NCBI GenBank assembly: GCA_900548145.1 | Contig: URJB01000001.1 | Location: 248,001-312,000, forward strand | Direction: 5' to 3' | Length of the DNA stretch: 64,000 nt | From: an uncultured Eubacteriales bacterium | Lineage (GTDB): Bacteria > Bacillota > Clostridia > Christensenellales > Aristaeellaceae | Shown: piece after piece, positions 24,690 to 32,937 of the stretch | How positions within the stretch are numbered: position 1 is the first letter of the stretch | Layout: each line of letters begins with the position of its first letter | Position numbers and translations under genes: made by a program | Notes under the pieces: model-generated | Databases searched by the model: none | What the model saw: the letters and a program-made list of their open reading frames with translations, nothing else | Told to the model about the DNA's origin: nothing

Positions 24690-25825
24690 AACAACGCATG
24701 CTTCTTGTCCTAGGGCTGTTGGTTCTGTTCTTTCCGCTGACCGTCGTTGCCGAAGCATTGGAAAGCGGGCTCCAGGACGTTCTTGGACAGCTGGATCTGC
24801 AAGCGTTGGAACAGGCTTCCAACGGGCTGCCGATGCTGGAGGGCGAACCCGGTCAATGGCTGGAGCGTCTGGCCTCCGGCAAGGCACTTCTGAACCCGGA
24901 AGGCGTGCTGCAATGGCTTCTTGCGGAGGCGGCGGGCGTTTTCCGTCAAACCCTGTGGCGCATGACCCGCTTGTGGATCCCCGCGCTGCTTTCCGCCGTG
25001 GGCGAACAGTTTTTCCCGGAAAACAGCGGGGCCGGCAAGGCTGCCCGGTATACGGGGCTCTTGACCGTCATGGGCTTTCTCTGCGCCGACTTGAAGGATT
25101 ATGTTCAGCTCTGCTCCCAGTCCGTTGGCGATATGTCCGGGTGGATGCAGGCCATTTTCCCTTTGCTGGTCACGCTGTTAGCCGCTGTGGGCGGGACGGC
25201 CAGCTCGGCCTTTTACCAGCCCGCCGTCATGGCCGCAGCCGGTTCCATGACCACACTGATCCAGCATGTGACGATGCCGTTTGCCGTTGGGGTCGCCGTT
25301 CTGACCATGGCAGGCGGGCTGAGCGATAATGTGCGTTTGAGCCGTCTTTGCCGTCTGATACGGCAAATTGCCAACTGGACGCTGGGGTTTGGCTTCACTG
25401 TCTTTATCGGAGTAATGTCCGTGCAGGGGCTCAGCGCTGCGGCTGTAGACGGTGTCAGCATCCGCACGGCAAAATACGCCATGGATAATTTTATCCCCAT
25501 CGTGGGCGGGATGTTTGCCGACACTGTAGATACGCTGGTTGGCTGCTCCCTGTTAGTGGAAAACGCGGTAGGCGTATTGGGGCTTCTGGTGCTGCTTTTG
25601 AAGCTGCTGACGCCCCTTCTGCGCACGGTGGCGGCGCTGTTTCTGTATCGGTCGGCTTCAGCGGTGCTGCAGCCCGTGGCAGATAGTCCCCTTTGCCGCT
25701 GCATCGGCGAATTTGGGGAGGTATTTTCGCTTCTGTTCATTATCGAACTGAGCGTAGGAGCCATGTTCATGCTGCTTTGTGCGGAAATGCTGACCGTAGG
25801 AACCATGACGGTCATGCTGAGGTGA
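24686..25825 (+). CDS. spoIIIAE: Stage III sporulation protein AE
   Basis: 379 residues. A signal-like N-terminal helix (MLLVLGLLVLFFPLTVVAEA) precedes a short soluble part and about seven to eight membrane helices, normal for SpoIIIAE. Conserved features include GFGFTVFIGVMSVQGL and VGGMFADTVDTLVG. It is a polytopic part of the SpoIIIA channel related to export-gate proteins. The ATG overlaps the spoIIIAD stop by ATGA. Confidence 0.96.
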   Translation: MKQRMLLVLGLLVLFFPLTVVAEALESGLQDVLGQLDLQALEQASNGLPMLEGEPGQWLERLASGKALLNPEGVLQWLLAEAAGVFRQTLWRMTRLWIPALLSAVGEQFFPENSGAGKAARYTGLLTVMGFLCADLKDYVQLCSQSVGDMSGWMQAIFPLLVTLLAAVGGTASSAFYQPAVMAAAGSMTTLIQHVTMPFAVGVAVLTMAGGLSDNVRLSRLCRLIRQIANWTLGFGFTVFIGVMSVQGLSAAAVDGVSIRTAKYAMDNFIPIVGGMFADTVDTLVGCSLLVENAVGVLGLLVLLLKLLTPLLRTVAALFLYRSASAVLQPVADSPLCRCIGEFGEVFSLLFIIELSVGAMFMLLCAEMLTVGTMTVMLR

Positions 25826-25834
25826 GAAGAAAGA

Positions 25835-26320
25835 ATGAACGCTTTCATTCGGCAAATGGCGGTGCTTTCGGTTCTGTGGGCTTTTTGCGAAATGCTGCTG
25901 CCGGAGGGCCGACAGCGGCGGGCGGTTCGGCTCACCGTCAGCCTGATGATGGCCGCGTCGCTGCTTTCCTCCTTGAGTGCGCTGCTGCCGACAGCAGCGG
26001 AACCTTCCCGGGAAACATTCGCCTTTTTTCAGCAAGGTGGAGGCAACGAGCCGGCAAGGCGGCTGGCGCTGCAATCCGCCGCCCGGGAAGCGGAGGCGTT
26101 TTTGGTTCGTCTGGCCGGGAAGGCGGGCTATGACGCACAGGGAAAAGTCTGGCTGGATATGGACGGCGCGCTTTTTCAGGCGGAGGTGATGCTTTCTCCC
26201 CGGGAAGGCCAGAGCCTTCTTCTGACTGCCGACCAGCTGCGGCAGAAAATAGCGCAGACGCTGCAGGTGGAGGAAAGCCGCATCACTGTGGTTCAGTCCG
26301 GCGAAGCGGAGGGAACATGA
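25835..26320 (+). CDS. spoIIIAF: Stage III sporulation protein AF (short)
   Basis: 161 residues, shorter than the roughly 200 residues of the Bacillus protein. Two N-terminal helices (AVLSVLWAFCEMLLP and VRLTVSLMMAASLLSSL) are followed by a helical linker and a small ring-building-type domain (KVWLDMDGALFQAEVML to ESRITVV). It is a channel component with its soluble domain in the intermembrane space. The start is nine bases beyond spoIIIAE, and its end overlaps spoIIIAG by ATGA. Confidence 0.9.
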   Translation: MNAFIRQMAVLSVLWAFCEMLLPEGRQRRAVRLTVSLMMAASLLSSLSALLPTAAEPSRETFAFFQQGGGNEPARRLALQSAAREAEAFLVRLAGKAGYDAQGKVWLDMDGALFQAEVMLSPREGQSLLLTADQLRQKIAQTLQVEESRITVVQSGEAEGT

Positions 26321-26670
26321 AGCGACTGAAAGAAAACCGCTGGTTTCTTCTGGCGGCTGTCCTGCTGTGCTGCCTGCTTTGCTTTCTTCTATTGAGCGGC
26401 CGCAGTGCAGGTGGCAGCGGAACCAGCGAAGAAAAACGGATCGCACAGGTGCTCAGTGCCATCAGCGGTGCGGGGAAAGTGGAAGTCGCCGTCTACTACA
26501 ACAGTGGTGCGGACAGTTTTTCTTCCTCTGCGCCGCCTGTGGGAGCCGTTGTGGTGGCAGAGGGCGCAGACGATCTGGAAGTGCGGCTCAGCCTGATCCG
26601 GGCCGTCCGCACTTTACTGGGGCTGCCGGAAGCGGCAGTGGACGTTTTTTCAATGGAGGCTGGGCGATGA
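26317..26670 (+). CDS. spoIIIAG: Stage III sporulation protein AG (very short)
   Basis: 117 residues, about half the length of Bacillus subtilis SpoIIIAG. One membrane helix (WFLLAAVLLCCLLCFLLL, residues 9-26) is followed by a ring-building-motif domain: EEKRIAQVLSAISGAGKVEVAVYY, then AVVVAEGADDLEVRLSLIRAV. Only about 14 residues separate the two strands where the Bacillus protein has a long insertion forming the beta-triangle and vertical barrel of the ring. It overlaps AF and AH by ATGA on both sides. The frame is intact, so this is a compact form and not a truncation. Confidence 0.88.
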   Translation: MKRLKENRWFLLAAVLLCCLLCFLLLSGRSAGGSGTSEEKRIAQVLSAISGAGKVEVAVYYNSGADSFSSSAPPVGAVVVAEGADDLEVRLSLIRAVRTLLGLPEAAVDVFSMEAGR

Positions 26671-27176
26671 AGACTTCTTCTGTTCTGGAACCCAAAAAGA
26701 ATGCCGGGCACGCAGCCCGGCTCGGATTGCTGGCGGCACTTCTCATCGCCGCCGGGGTCCTTTTCTGGCAAAAAGTGCAGCTTCCCATTTCTCAGGAGCC
26801 GCCTGAAGAAGTGATCGTTTCTCCTGCGCCCACCGTCTCCGGGCGGGATGTACGGGAACTTTCCTACGAAAAAGATGCGGCGGCGCTTCAGGCCTTAACG
26901 GAAAACGACCAACTGCAGCAGGCCGTTCGGGATCAGGCTGCGGAGCAGCTGGCCCGCATGGTTCAAAACCATCAGACCGAACTGGCCATCGAGGAAGCCT
27001 TGCAGAAAGCGGGCTATCTTCCGGCGTTGGTCATCATGCAGAACGACTCACTTACCATTAACGTAGGGGCGCGGGAACTGAGCGGCCCTGACAGCATGAC
27101 CATCCTTTCGATCTGTGTGGCTCACAGCGACGTTCCTTCGGAAAACATCCGAATTATGAACGGGCCTTCCTCGTGA
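26667..27176 (+). CDS. spoIIIAH: Stage III sporulation protein AH
   Basis: 169 residues. One N-terminal membrane helix (LGLLAALLIAAGVLFW), a coiled linker, and a C-terminal YscJ/FliF-like domain (AIEEALQKAGYLPALVIM to SENIRIM) that binds forespore SpoIIQ. It is the last gene of the operon. Its final 23 bases overlap the convergent glycosyltransferase gene, which is uncommon. Confidence 0.93.
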   Translation: MKTSSVLEPKKNAGHAARLGLLAALLIAAGVLFWQKVQLPISQEPPEEVIVSPAPTVSGRDVRELSYEKDAAALQALTENDQLQQAVRDQAAEQLARMVQNHQTELAIEEALQKAGYLPALVIMQNDSLTINVGARELSGPDSMTILSICVAHSDVPSENIRIMNGPSS

Positions 27177-28716
27177 AGCGCGGCCTTGCAAAAAAGCAGC
27201 TCAAGCCCCACGCAGCTGCGGGGATCATCAGGAAAAGGTAAATGAACAGGTATTGAGACTTCGCCTCGAAGATCATGTGATACAAAAATGCGCCTGTCAT
27301 TGTGACCGCGCACAGGGATAGCCCCAGCCCCAAGGGGCGCGGCAGCGGTTCCTCTCCTTCTTTGGGGCGGCGGAGCAGTTTCCGGGCAAAGGCTCCCATG
27401 GTCAAAGAAAACAGAGCGTACAATGCCAGTGTGTAACCGTCCATCCATTTTTCCAGCACGGGACGCAGATGACCATTCAGCGCTACATCGCCAAAATAGG
27501 AGCGGTTTTCTTCGTCATAAGGGCAGGTTCGGCTGATCCAAACGGCCTCAAAGGTGGTTTCATTCCATTGAGAGACCATTTTTTCATAGAAAAACTGGAA
27601 CGTATAGGCAGGGTCTTTCGCAAATTCTTCCAGCCGGGCACGAATATTCTTTTTTGCCCGTTCAGACGTCTTTTCCGGGTCATAGTTGGCGTTTTCATAG
27701 ACCTGTTCCACATATTCATTGTACCAGCCGGGCGCGCGGTTGCTTTCCTGCAGGCCCATAGCCAGATAGGCCGTCATGGGCACGCCCTTGCTCAGGTCAG
27801 CCCCGGACGCTGCCGAATAAATGCTTTTCACCGTTTGGGTAGAAATCAAAGGGCCAGCTGCCAGAAGCAACAGCAGCGGCAGCAGCTTCCATTTTTTCTC
27901 CGAAAGGAACCAAAGTCCCGTCACGATCAGCATGGCGATCACGGGGATCCAGCCATTGGGCTTCATCATGACGGACAAGCCGCACAAAAGCCCGGCGGGA
28001 ATCAGCCGCCACGCACCGCCATCGCGGGCCAAGCGGCACAGGCAGCACATAGCCCACAGCGTACAGGCAATGCTGGCCATATTGCCGTACAGGAACGTCA
28101 CATACAAAATCGGCTGCAGACACAGCAGCAAGAGCAGCGCTCCATAACGGACGGTTCGGGCTTTTTTCGTCATCAGCCACAGGAGCCGCAGCGTTCCGCC
28201 GTAGGCAAGCGTCAGGAAAGCCACGTTGACCAGCTGCAGCGCCAGATAGTTTTTGGGGCCGAAAATCGTCTGCAGCAGCTGAGAAAAAGCCATAAATCCC
28301 AGCTGATAGGGGTGCCGATTCATGTAGCCGTCTTTTCGCTTCAGCTCCGTATAGTTCCGACTCATGGCCTGACGGGCTGCGTCCACGATCTCGGCCGCGT
28401 CCGCCCGGGGTTCCGTCCGAACGGCCAACACCCACAGTGTTCCCAGCAGAGCCGCCCAGACAAGCGAAAAAATCACCATAGCCCGCAGGGGGATTTTTCC
28501 TTCCACCTTGGAAAACAGCCACAAAATGCCGCAGGCCACCAATAGACCAAGCAGACTGAAAAGCGGTTGATCCTGCACTTGAACGATCGTCTCAACCGTA
28601 TAGTGTTTTTCTGCAATGGTGCTGGTAAAGATCGATCCATACACGCACAGATAGGCGAACAGCAGCGCCAGTACCGCGCAGACCAGTCCTACCAGCACCG
28701 ATTCCGTCCGTTTCAT
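27154..28716 (-). CDS. Polytopic membrane protein, GT-C (GT39-like) glycosyltransferase fold
   Basis: 520 residues. The ATG at 28716 follows GGGAGAAAAAAT and overlaps the DUF1622 stop by ATGA. It has about 11 hydrophobic helices and a large extracytoplasmic loop after helix 2 (EPRADAAEIVDAARQAMSRN, GYMNRHPYQLGFMAFSQLL). An acidic pair in the first long loop and a helix-rich body are typical of GT-C enzymes such as protein O-mannosyltransferase (GT39) relatives that use lipid-linked sugars. Substrate and acceptor are unknown, and the family assignment rests on layout. Its 3' end runs 23 bases into spoIIIAH. Confidence 0.65.
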   Translation of the reverse strand: MKRTESVLVGLVCAVLALLFAYLCVYGSIFTSTIAEKHYTVETIVQVQDQPLFSLLGLLVACGILWLFSKVEGKIPLRAMVIFSLVWAALLGTLWVLAVRTEPRADAAEIVDAARQAMSRNYTELKRKDGYMNRHPYQLGFMAFSQLLQTIFGPKNYLALQLVNVAFLTLAYGGTLRLLWLMTKKARTVRYGALLLLLCLQPILYVTFLYGNMASIACTLWAMCCLCRLARDGGAWRLIPAGLLCGLSVMMKPNGWIPVIAMLIVTGLWFLSEKKWKLLPLLLLLAAGPLISTQTVKSIYSAASGADLSKGVPMTAYLAMGLQESNRAPGWYNEYVEQVYENANYDPEKTSERAKKNIRARLEEFAKDPAYTFQFFYEKMVSQWNETTFEAVWISRTCPYDEENRSYFGDVALNGHLRPVLEKWMDGYTLALYALFSLTMGAFARKLLRRPKEGEEPLPRPLGLGLSLCAVTMTGAFLYHMIFEAKSQYLFIYLFLMIPAAAWGLSCFFARPRFTRKARS

Positions 28717-29078
28717 ATTTTTTCTCCCTCGGCGGGTACGGTTTCCGGGCGCAGACGCTCCCGCTGGCGTTTTTCTTCCGCGCCTATCTCCCAGTGCAGC
28801 AGCAGCGTCAGAAGGGCCCGCAGCAGAATGATCGCTCCCAGCGTGCCAAGCTCGTTCCATCCGCTGACGATGACTGACCGCAGCACCTCGCTGCCGATCT
28901 TAAATTCCAAGCCCAGCATGATTCCCTGCGCCAGTTCGATGCGGGTGGAGTCCTTTTTGCGAATAAAGTCGATCAGCGCACGAATCATGCTGACCACGAT
29001 CACCACAATTCCCGCCAGTTCGATCAGGTGAATGCAAATCATCACCAGATCATGAAATCCCGTTTCCAATGCAGCCAT
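28713..29078 (-). CDS. DUF1622 membrane protein
   Basis: 121 residues. Three hydrophobic segments are visible (LIELAGIVVIVVSMIRALIDF, a middle IMLGLEFKIGSEVLRSVIV, and LGAIILLRALLTLLLHW), with the charged RIELAQGIMLGLEFKIGSE between them, which is the DUF1622 signature. Function is unknown. The ATGA overlap with the glycosyltransferase gene makes a two-gene operon. Confidence 0.85.
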   Translation of the reverse strand: MAALETGFHDLVMICIHLIELAGIVVIVVSMIRALIDFIRKKDSTRIELAQGIMLGLEFKIGSEVLRSVIVSGWNELGTLGAIILLRALLTLLLHWEIGAEEKRQRERLRPETVPAEGEKI

Positions 29079-29102
29079 TGGGCTGTACCTCCCTTAAAAA
29101 TA

Positions 29103-29111
29103 TGTTATAAT
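29103..29111 (+). promoter_or_regulatory. Extended -10 promoter of hemW
   Basis: TGTTATAAT: a TGn extension with a perfect TATAAT (29106-29111). No convincing -35 box. It lies between the divergent DUF1622 gene and hemW. Confidence 0.6.
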
Positions 29112-29187
29112 ACTGCTGAATCCGCCAGATGCTTTCGCAGGCATTCTCAAACGGAACTTATCCCGACCAAAGGGGAGGAAGCCCAGC

Positions 29188-30360
29188 TTGACCCTACAAT
29201 TATACCTGCATTTTCCTTTTTGTAAAAGCAAATGTTTGTATTGCGATTTTTGTTCCGCCCCCGGCAGCCGGGCTGAGATGGAACGCTATACTGCCGCCCT
29301 TCGCCGGGAGATCGTGCAGGCGGGCCGAGAATATCCCAATGCAGAAATTTCAACCGTCTATCTTGGCGGTGGAACGCCGTCTATCCTGCCGCCTGATCTG
29401 ATGGCCTCCGTGCTGGAGAGTCTGCACATTGCCTTTTCGTTCCAGCCAAACGTGGAATTTTCTTCAGAAGCCAATCCGGGAACCCTGACTCCTGAATGGC
29501 TGGAATGCGTTCGGCGCCATGGCGTGAACCGTCTTTCCATGGGCGTGCAGGCCGTGCAGGATGAACTGCTGCGTTCCCTGGGACGCGTCCATACCTTCCT
29601 TCAGGCGGAAGAAGCGTTTCAGCTGGCACGGGAAGCGGGGTTCTCCCGTCTCAGCGCCGACCTGATGTTCGCCCTTCCCGGGCAAAGTCTCTCCGACTTC
29701 CGGGAAAGCATTCACCGGGTGGCAGCTCTCGGGGCCGAGCATATCTCCGCTTACAGTCTGATTGTAGAAGAAGGCACGCCGCTGGCCTCCAGGGCCGCTT
29801 CGGGAGCCGTTCGAATCCCTGACGAGGACGAAGCGGCCGATTTTTATCAGTTGGGGCTGCAGGAGCTTTCCTGTCTCGGCTACCAGCAGTATGAAATCAG
29901 CAATTTCGCCCGGCCCGGTGCAGAATGCCTCCATAACATCGGCTACTGGCAGGGTGCGTACTATCTGGGGCTGGGGGTCAGCGCCCATAGTCTGCTGCCC
30001 GCACGGGACGAAGAAAAAGAAACCGGGGCATTTTATATCCGCGCCTCCAATTTTTCCAATACGGCTGACTATTGCCGCGCCATGGAAGAAAAAGATACGG
30101 CTGCGGAGAGCCGCCAACCCATCTCCCGCAAAGAAGCCATGTTCGAGGCCATGATGCTGGGTTTGCGCATGAACTCGGGAATCAGCGGCACGGATTTTCA
30201 GCGCCGATTCGGCACGTCCATCCGAAGTGTCTACGAAGCGCCGCTGGAGCAAGCCGTCCAAAATGGACTGGGTCTGTGGACGGCGGACGGCGGCTATCGG
30301 CTGACGGCCAAAGGGTTGCTTTTGGAAAACGCCGTGGCGGTGGAGTTGATGGATGTTTGA
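29188..30360 (+). CDS. hemW: HemW-type radical SAM heme chaperone
   Basis: 390 residues. LQLYLHFPFCKSKCLYCDF gives the radical SAM CxxxCxYC cluster motif; VYLGGGTPSILPP and the C-terminal HemN-like domain follow. HemW proteins are often annotated as coproporphyrinogen III oxidase, but the CxxxCxYCDF form marks the heme-trafficking subgroup. The start is TTG, nine bases after GGGGAGG; no ATG precedes the motif at a suitable distance. It appears to be a single-gene unit. Confidence 0.93.
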   Translation: MTLQLYLHFPFCKSKCLYCDFCSAPGSRAEMERYTAALRREIVQAGREYPNAEISTVYLGGGTPSILPPDLMASVLESLHIAFSFQPNVEFSSEANPGTLTPEWLECVRRHGVNRLSMGVQAVQDELLRSLGRVHTFLQAEEAFQLAREAGFSRLSADLMFALPGQSLSDFRESIHRVAALGAEHISAYSLIVEEGTPLASRAASGAVRIPDEDEAADFYQLGLQELSCLGYQQYEISNFARPGAECLHNIGYWQGAYYLGLGVSAHSLLPARDEEKETGAFYIRASNFSNTADYCRAMEEKDTAAESRQPISRKEAMFEAMMLGLRMNSGISGTDFQRRFGTSIRSVYEAPLEQAVQNGLGLWTADGGYRLTAKGLLLENAVAVELMDV

Positions 30361-30377
30361 GAAACCCGTCAAAGGGA

Positions 30378-30406
30378 TTGACGTTTTGCCGATTTTGTTG
30401 GATAAT
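30378..30406 (+). promoter_or_regulatory. Sigma-A promoter of the diacetamido-uronate cluster
   Basis: TTGACG (30378-30383), 17 bases, GATAAT (30401-30406). The -35 box is the right arm of an inverted repeat CGTCAA-N5-TTGACG (30367-30383), a possible operator. Confidence 0.72.
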
Positions 30407-30474
30407 AAAACATTGGAAACGGAATGCATCGGCATTCCTCTATCCTGAAGCAACGCACGAGAGGACGGCTGAAC

Positions 30475-31572
30475 GTGGAAAAGCTAACGTACGGGCTGAT
30501 CGGCTGCGGGCGGATCGCGCCCAATCATATCACCGCGGCCATGAACAACGCGGATGCGCTGGAGGTTGTCGCTCTGTGCGATCCTGTCCGGGAACACGCT
30601 GAGAAGATTCTTTCCTTTTTGCCTGAAGAAAAGCGGGCTTCCGTCCGGATGTATGAGGACTACCGCGAGATGCTCCGGGACGGCGCTCCCACGCTGGTCT
30701 CCATTGCGACGGAAAGCGGAAAACATGCGTCGATCGGTCTGGACTGTCTGGATGCGGGATGCAACGTCATCATCGAAAAGCCCATCGCCCTTTCCATGGA
30801 CGACGCCCGGGCGCTGGTGTCAAAGGCCAAAGAAAAAAATGTGAAGCTCTGCGTCAACCATCAGAACCGTTTCAATAAGGCGGTGCAGAAGATTCGTTCC
30901 GCTGTGGAAGAAGGCCGTTTCGGCCGAATGCTGCACGGCACGGCTCACATTCTGTGGAGCCGGGGCGAAGAATACTATGCCCAAGCGCCCTGGCGCGGCA
31001 CCTGGGCGCAGGATGGCGGCTGTCTGATGAATCAGTGCATCCACAACATCGACCTACTGCGTTGGATGATGGGTGACGAAATCAGCGAGGTCATGGCCTA
31101 TACGGATCGGCTGACCCATGATTACATTCAGGCGGAGGACATCGGGATGGCGCTGGTGCGTTTCCGCAACGGAAGCTACGGCATGATCGAGGGCACGACA
31201 AACGTCTATCCCCACAATCTGGAAGAAACTCTTTATCTTTTCGGGGAAGACGGCACCGTCAAGGCTGGCGGCAAAAGCGTCAATGTGATCGAAAGCTGGG
31301 ATTTCCGGGATGGAAAGGATGATCCCGCTTATATCAAGGAAAATTTCGGTGAAAATCCCCCCAACGTCTACGGGTTCGGGCACACGCCCCTATACAGGGA
31401 TGTGATCGAAGCGATTCAGAACGACCGTCCGCCCTATGTGGACGGCGAAGCGGGAATGCGGGCGCTGGAGCTGGTGCTGGCGATCTATCAGAGCGCCGCT
31501 GAAGGCAAGCCCGTTTCTCTCCCCTTGGGGCACTGCGCGTCCACGGATTTCGCCGGACGTTTTGACCGTTAA
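30475..31572 (+). CDS. Gfo/Idh/MocA dehydrogenase, WbpB-like
   Basis: 365 residues. It opens with the Rossmann motif YGLIGCGRIAPNHI; EKPIALSMDD carries the family's catalytic lysine, and GGCLMNQCIHNIDLLRW the histidine pair region. The start is GTG at 30475, nine bases after GAGAGGA; an upstream ATG lacks a site. Next to WbpA-, WbpE- and WbpD-like genes it fits WbpB, which oxidises C3 of UDP-GlcNAc uronic acid. That role comes from context; the fold alone would allow many sugars. Confidence 0.8.
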   Translation: MEKLTYGLIGCGRIAPNHITAAMNNADALEVVALCDPVREHAEKILSFLPEEKRASVRMYEDYREMLRDGAPTLVSIATESGKHASIGLDCLDAGCNVIIEKPIALSMDDARALVSKAKEKNVKLCVNHQNRFNKAVQKIRSAVEEGRFGRMLHGTAHILWSRGEEYYAQAPWRGTWAQDGGCLMNQCIHNIDLLRWMMGDEISEVMAYTDRLTHDYIQAEDIGMALVRFRNGSYGMIEGTTNVYPHNLEETLYLFGEDGTVKAGGKSVNVIESWDFRDGKDDPAYIKENFGENPPNVYGFGHTPLYRDVIEAIQNDRPPYVDGEAGMRALELVLAIYQSAAEGKPVSLPLGHCASTDFAGRFDR

Positions 31573-31594
31573 ACACACGAAGGAGGATAAAGAC

Positions 31595-32923
31595 ATGGCT
31601 ACCTTAAAGGAACAACTGCTGGATAAGATCGCCCGCAAGGAAATGCGCGTCGGCGTGGTCGGTCTGGGTTATGTAGGTCTCCCGCTGGCCGTCGAAAAGG
31701 CCAAGGCTGGTTTTCATACCATCGGTTTTGACGTCAACAGCGAAAAAGTCCGTCTGGTGAACGAAGGCCATAACTATATCGGAGACGTAGTGGACAGCGA
31801 TCTCAAGCAAATCGTGGAAAGCGGAATGCTCAGCGCCACCACCGATTTTGAAAAAATCGCCAGCGCGGACTTTGTGGCCATCTGCGTTCCCACGCCGCTG
31901 GACGTTCATCAGGAGCCGGACATCAGCTATGTGGAAAGCTCCACCCGCGCCGTCGCCCCCCACATCCACCGGGGCAGTGTGATCGTGCTGGAATCCACCA
32001 CCTATCCAGGCACCACCGAAGAACTGCTCAAGCCCATTCTGGAAGAAGCATCCGGCCTCAAATGCGGCGAGGACTTCTATCTGGGCTTCTCCCCGGAGCG
32101 GGTCGATCCCGGCAACCTGATCTATAAGACCAAAAATACCCCCAAGGTGGTAGGAGCCATCGGCAGGGACGCTACCGAGGTCATCGCCGCCATGTACCGG
32201 GCCGTTCTGGACAGCGACGTGTTCGAGGCTTCCTCCCCCGCCATTGCGGAAATGGAAAAGATTCTGGAAAACACCTACCGAAACATCAACATCGGTCTGG
32301 TGAACGAACTGGCGCAGCTTTGCGACCGCATGGGCATCGACGTATGGGAAGTGATTGCCGCCGCCAGCACCAAGCCTTACGGCTTCCAGCCCTTCTATCC
32401 CGGCCCCGGTCTGGGCGGCCACTGCATCCCGCTGGATCCCTATTATCTGACGTGGAAGGCCCGCGAATATGGCTTCCATACCAGCATGATCGAAAACAGC
32501 ATGATCATCAACGACAATATGCCCCGCTACTGTGTGGAGCGGGCTATGCGGCTACTGAGCCGGAAGCATCGGAAAGCCCTGTGCGGCGCAAAGGTGCTGG
32601 CGCTGGGCGTGGCCTACAAAAACGACATCGACGACTGCCGGGAAAGTCCCGCCATCCGCGTGCTGAAGCTGCTGCGGGAAGAAGGCGCGGAAGTGACCTA
32701 CTTCGACCCGTGGGTCGCCCAGTATAAAGAGGACGGTCAGGTCTATTACAGCGAGAAAGAGCTGACCCCCGAACTGATTCAGGCGGCCGATCTGGTGGTC
32801 GTGACCGCCGGTCACAACAACGTAGACTATGCCATGGTGCAGAAGAATGCCAAGGCTGTTTTCGACACCAAAAACGTGATGCGCAAGCACAACGCTTTCG
32901 GCGATAACGTAGAAGTACTGTAA
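31595..32923 (+). CDS. UDP-N-acetyl-hexosamine 6-dehydrogenase, WbpA/WecC type
   Basis: 442 residues. The NAD-binding VGVVGLGYVGLPLAVEKAK (about residue 20), VESSTRAVAPH, the conserved GFSPERVDPGN, and the catalytic cysteine in LGGHCIPLDPYYLTW are all present, with a C-terminal nucleotide-sugar domain. It oxidises C6 of a UDP-N-acetylhexosamine in two steps to the uronic acid using 2 NAD+. The start follows AAGGAGGATAAAGAC, 22 bases after the WbpB-like gene. Context favours UDP-GlcNAc as substrate. Confidence 0.9.
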   Translation: MATLKEQLLDKIARKEMRVGVVGLGYVGLPLAVEKAKAGFHTIGFDVNSEKVRLVNEGHNYIGDVVDSDLKQIVESGMLSATTDFEKIASADFVAICVPTPLDVHQEPDISYVESSTRAVAPHIHRGSVIVLESTTYPGTTEELLKPILEEASGLKCGEDFYLGFSPERVDPGNLIYKTKNTPKVVGAIGRDATEVIAAMYRAVLDSDVFEASSPAIAEMEKILENTYRNINIGLVNELAQLCDRMGIDVWEVIAAASTKPYGFQPFYPGPGLGGHCIPLDPYYLTWKAREYGFHTSMIENSMIINDNMPRYCVERAMRLLSRKHRKALCGAKVLALGVAYKNDIDDCRESPAIRVLKLLREEGAEVTYFDPWVAQYKEDGQVYYSEKELTPELIQAADLVVVTAGHNNVDYAMVQKNAKAVFDTKNVMRKHNAFGDNVEVL

Positions 32924-32937
32924 GGAGGGGGCTTTTC

